Positions 12,770 through 14,739 of a stretch of DNA of 14,739 nt are shown here, piece after piece. This stretch comes from Pseudomonadota bacterium (GTDB taxonomy: Bacteria; Pseudomonadota; Alphaproteobacteria; CACIAM-22H2). How positions within the stretch are numbered: the first letter of the stretch is position 1; each line of letters opens with the position of its first letter. A program made the position numbers and the translations under genes. The DNA lies in NCBI GenBank assembly GCA_020161965.1, contig JAIUNH010000034.1, forward strand, positions 1 through 14,739, in the 5' to 3' direction. The notes under the pieces were generated by a model. The model was not told the origin of the DNA. It was given only the letters and a program-made list of their open reading frames with translations, and did not search any database.

Positions 12770-14411
12770 CCCGCCGCCACAAGCCGCGATAGGCCGCCTC
12801 GAATTCGCGCGCCAGGCGCCGCCCGTCGCACAGCGGCGAGGCCGTCATGCGCGCGCGCAAATTCCCGCGCAAGTCGGCGAGCCGCGCGCGGTCGCCCGCA
12901 AGACCGGCGGCAATCCGCGCGAAATCGGCCGGATCGACGGCCACAAGCGCGCCCAAGCCGACCCGATCGAGCAGCGACGCCCCCACCCGGGCGGCATGGC
13001 GGTCGCCCGCCAGCGTCACCACCGGCACGCCCATCCACAGCGCCTCGCAAGTCGTCGTCGTGCCGTTGTAAGGAAATGTATCGAGCGCCACGTCGACCAT
13101 GCGATAGCGCGCGATATGCGCCGCGATATCGCCGACGAAGCCGACGAATTCGACGCGCGCGCCATCAATCCCATGCGCCTGGAACATCGCCGCGTAGCGT
13201 TCGCGCGTCGCGTTCTCGTCCAGTCCTTTGGCTTTTACGATCAGCCGGGAATCCGGCACCGCGCGCAAGACCTGCGCCCACATCGCCACGATTCGCGGCG
13301 TGATCTTGGGCAGGTTGTTGAACGAGCCGAAAGTGATGCGTCCCGCCGCTTCGAAAGGCGGCGGCCCCGGCGCGGGCGCGAAAGGCGGCGGCAGATAGGC
13401 GAGGAACCCGCCCGGCACGCGCAGCAAATTCTCGCTGGCCAGCGCATCGGCGGGATCGGTCACATCGTCGACGAATCTCGCGTCGAAGCAATCGAGCCCC
13501 GTGCTGGCGGGATAGCCCAGCCACGTGACCTGAACGGGTGCGGGCCGGCGCGCGAACGCCGTCAGGCGATTACCGGTCGTATGACCCGCGCAATCGACCA
13601 GCACGTCGATATCGTCTTCGTGCGCTTGCGCGACGAACGCGTCGTCGCTTTTGCCGGCCATGTCGCGCCAACGCAGATCCAGCGCCTTGAACGCGGCGGT
13701 CACGCCGTCGGGTGCGCCGACATCCGAATAGGCGAACACCTCCATTGCTTGGCGATCATGCGCCGCCAGCAAAGGCGCCAAAAAATACGCGCAGGAATGA
13801 TTGGCGAAATCGGGCGAGACATAGGCCACGCGCAAACGCCGTTCGGGATCGCGATCGCGCGGCGCCGGGCGCGACGCGCGAATGGCGGGTCCCGGCCAAG
13901 TCGCGGCCTCGGCCAGCGCTTGGGCGGGCGAAATCTGGGGATCGTAATGGCTGGAGAACAACGCGGCCGAGGCGATCGCCGCATCATTCGGGGCCAAGCG
14001 GCGTGCGAGCGCGAAATTCGCCGCCGCCTCCGCCGCACGGCCTTGCGCTTGCAGCGACAGCGCGAGCTTGGCGCGCAAATTCGCGTCCTCCCCGCCCGAC
14101 AAAGCGGCGGCGAAACCGTTCGACGCGGCGAAAGGCTGGCCAAGCTGCAACGCCGCTTCGCCCGCCACCGCGTAGATCGGCAGGAAGCCGGGGAATCGCG
14201 TGGCGGCGCTCGCGGCGACCAGCATCGCCCCTTCGGCGTCGCGCCCCGCCAGCAGCACCGAGGCGAGATTGACGTAAGCTCCCGGAAAATCCGGTGCCGC
14301 GGCGATCAAAGCGCGATAGCGTTCGGCCGCCGCGCGCCAATCGCCCGACAAGGCGGTCGCGTTGGCGGCGTCGAACGCGGCGGCGATCTCCGGCGGCAAG
14401 TTCGTCGTCAT
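12744..14411 (-). CDS. TPR-GT41 glycosyltransferase (O-GlcNAc transferase/SPINDLY-like), next to flbT
   Basis: The 555-residue protein has about four TPRs (8-143) and a complete GT41 catalytic region (about 190-555). All canonical motifs are present: VAYVSPDFANH (195-205, His205 at the OGT base position), CAGHTTGNRL (274-283), WLGYPASTG (297-305), FGSFNNLPKI (361-370, Lys369), and PYNGTTTTCEALWMGVP (447-463) followed by GDRHAARVGAS. It is the most canonical of the four such enzymes here, with an unusually Pro-rich loop 'PPPFAPAPGPPPF' (341-353) between the two halves of the GT-B fold. The ATG at 14411 has only a poor ribosome site. It is divergent from a GNAT gene 37 bases away, so its promoter must lie in or near 14412-14448. 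Directly ahead of flbT, flagellin is its most plausible acceptor; the sugar donor is unknown. Confidence 0.9.
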   Translation of the reverse strand: MTTNLPPEIAAAFDAANATALSGDWRAAAERYRALIAAAPDFPGAYVNLASVLLAGRDAEGAMLVAASAATRFPGFLPIYAVAGEAALQLGQPFAASNGFAAALSGGEDANLRAKLALSLQAQGRAAEAAANFALARRLAPNDAAIASAALFSSHYDPQISPAQALAEAATWPGPAIRASRPAPRDRDPERRLRVAYVSPDFANHSCAYFLAPLLAAHDRQAMEVFAYSDVGAPDGVTAAFKALDLRWRDMAGKSDDAFVAQAHEDDIDVLVDCAGHTTGNRLTAFARRPAPVQVTWLGYPASTGLDCFDARFVDDVTDPADALASENLLRVPGGFLAYLPPPFAPAPGPPPFEAAGRITFGSFNNLPKITPRIVAMWAQVLRAVPDSRLIVKAKGLDENATRERYAAMFQAHGIDGARVEFVGFVGDIAAHIARYRMVDVALDTFPYNGTTTTCEALWMGVPVVTLAGDRHAARVGASLLDRVGLGALVAVDPADFARIAAGLAGDRARLADLRGNLRARMTASPLCDGRRLAREFEAAYRGLWRRVVSADGML

Positions 14412-14448
14412 GACTCTGCTAGTCTATCGCCGGAGAGGATTCGCGAAT

Positions 14449-14739
14449 ATGGACATTCGCAGTATCGAAACGCTGGAACGCCGCGCCTTCGCCGCTTGGC
14501 CCGCCTTGCGCACGTCGACGCGCGACGGCTGGGTCTTGCGCTTCGCCGCCGGCCACCCCAAGCGCGCGAACTCGCTCAATCCCGTGGCGCCGGGAAACGG
14601 CGATCCGGCCGCGCGCATCGCCGCCGCCGAAGCCGACTACGCGGCCGCCGGTTTGCCGGCGGTGTTCCGGATCACGCCGTTGGCCGAACCCGGCCTCGAC
14701 GACGCGCTCGCCGCGCGCGGCTACGCCGCCTTCGACGAA
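14449..14739 (+). CDS. GNAT family N-acetyltransferase, N-terminal part (continues beyond window)
   Basis: The frame is open from the ATG to the window edge, giving 97 residues. The opening 'LERRAFAAWPALRT' (9-22), 'DGWVLRFAAGHPKRANSLNP' (26-45) and 'LPAVFRITPLAEPGLDDALAARGY' region is typical of a widespread GNAT subgroup with a Trp-Pro-Ala N-terminus and a KRANS motif. The acetyl-CoA-binding motif would come after the part seen. GGAGAGG (14432-14438) lies ten bases before the ATG. The substrate is unknown. It is transcribed away from the glycosyltransferase gene and may have nothing to do with flagella; it could mark the border of the flagellar block. Confidence 0.8.
   Translation, partial: MDIRSIETLERRAFAAWPALRTSTRDGWVLRFAAGHPKRANSLNPVAPGNGDPAARIAAAEADYAAAGLPAVFRITPLAEPGLDDALAARGYAAFDE

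Noticed and set aside
1..14739. tRNA, rRNA, CRISPR array, insertion sequence or attachment site
   Set aside because: Scanning both strands by eye showed no clover-leaf genes, no regularly spaced direct repeats, no transposase and no terminal inverted repeats.

Overview
The window looks like a chromosomal segment of a GC-rich alphaproteobacterium, most likely of the Rhodospirillales/Azospirillum type. The evidence is a short six-to-eight-stranded flagellin without hypervariable domains, the alphaproteobacteria-specific regulator pair FlaF and FlbT, and a DUF1217 flagellar protein. The exact genus cannot be told from this sequence alone. Coding density is very high. Real gaps occur only around the flagellin gene (7908-8175, 8995-9185), after flaF (9546-9645), and in one strikingly AT-rich island (12105-12242).

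Layout. (1) 2-2163, + strand: four tightly packed genes, two of the junctions being ATGA overlaps. They are the end of an NAD-dependent epimerase/dehydratase, a CmcI/rhamnosyl O-methyltransferase-like enzyme, a protein resembling a P-loop kinase without its P-loop, and a left-handed beta-helix acyltransferase. This reads as the end of a sugar-modification operon. (2) 2147-7907, - strand: three consecutive TPR plus GT41 (O-GlcNAc transferase/SPINDLY-like) glycosyltransferases joined by ATGA and GTGA overlaps. They run towards the sugar operon and overlap its last gene by 17 bases. (3) 8176-8994, + strand: flagellin, with its own promoter candidate, a structured 5' leader and a strong terminator. 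(4) 9186-9545, +: flaF, followed by its own terminator. (5) 9646-10965, +: a TPR-containing SAM methyltransferase of the COG4976 type. (6) 10991-12710, - strand: flbT, the DUF1217 flagellar protein and a small unknown protein. (7) 12744-14411, - strand: a fourth TPR-GT41 glycosyltransferase directly upstream of flbT. (8) 14449-14739, +: the start of a GNAT acetyltransferase that runs off the window.

How it fits together. Four predicted protein O-glycosyltransferases and one predicted methyltransferase, all with N-terminal TPR domains, surround one flagellin gene and its two post-transcriptional regulators. The simplest reading is a flagellin glycosylation island. The sugar operon would make or decorate an activated sugar, the TPR-GT41 enzymes would dock on flagellin and attach or extend the glycan, and the TPR-methyltransferase might methylate glycan or protein. 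FlaF and FlbT would tune flagellin translation through the 5' leader. A comparable principle is known from Caulobacter FlmG, a TPR glycosyltransferase for flagellins. Here the multiplicity of enzymes, two of which have altered nucleotide-sugar motifs, is the unusual part. The link between these enzymes and flagellin is inferred from neighbourhood and domain content, not shown directly.
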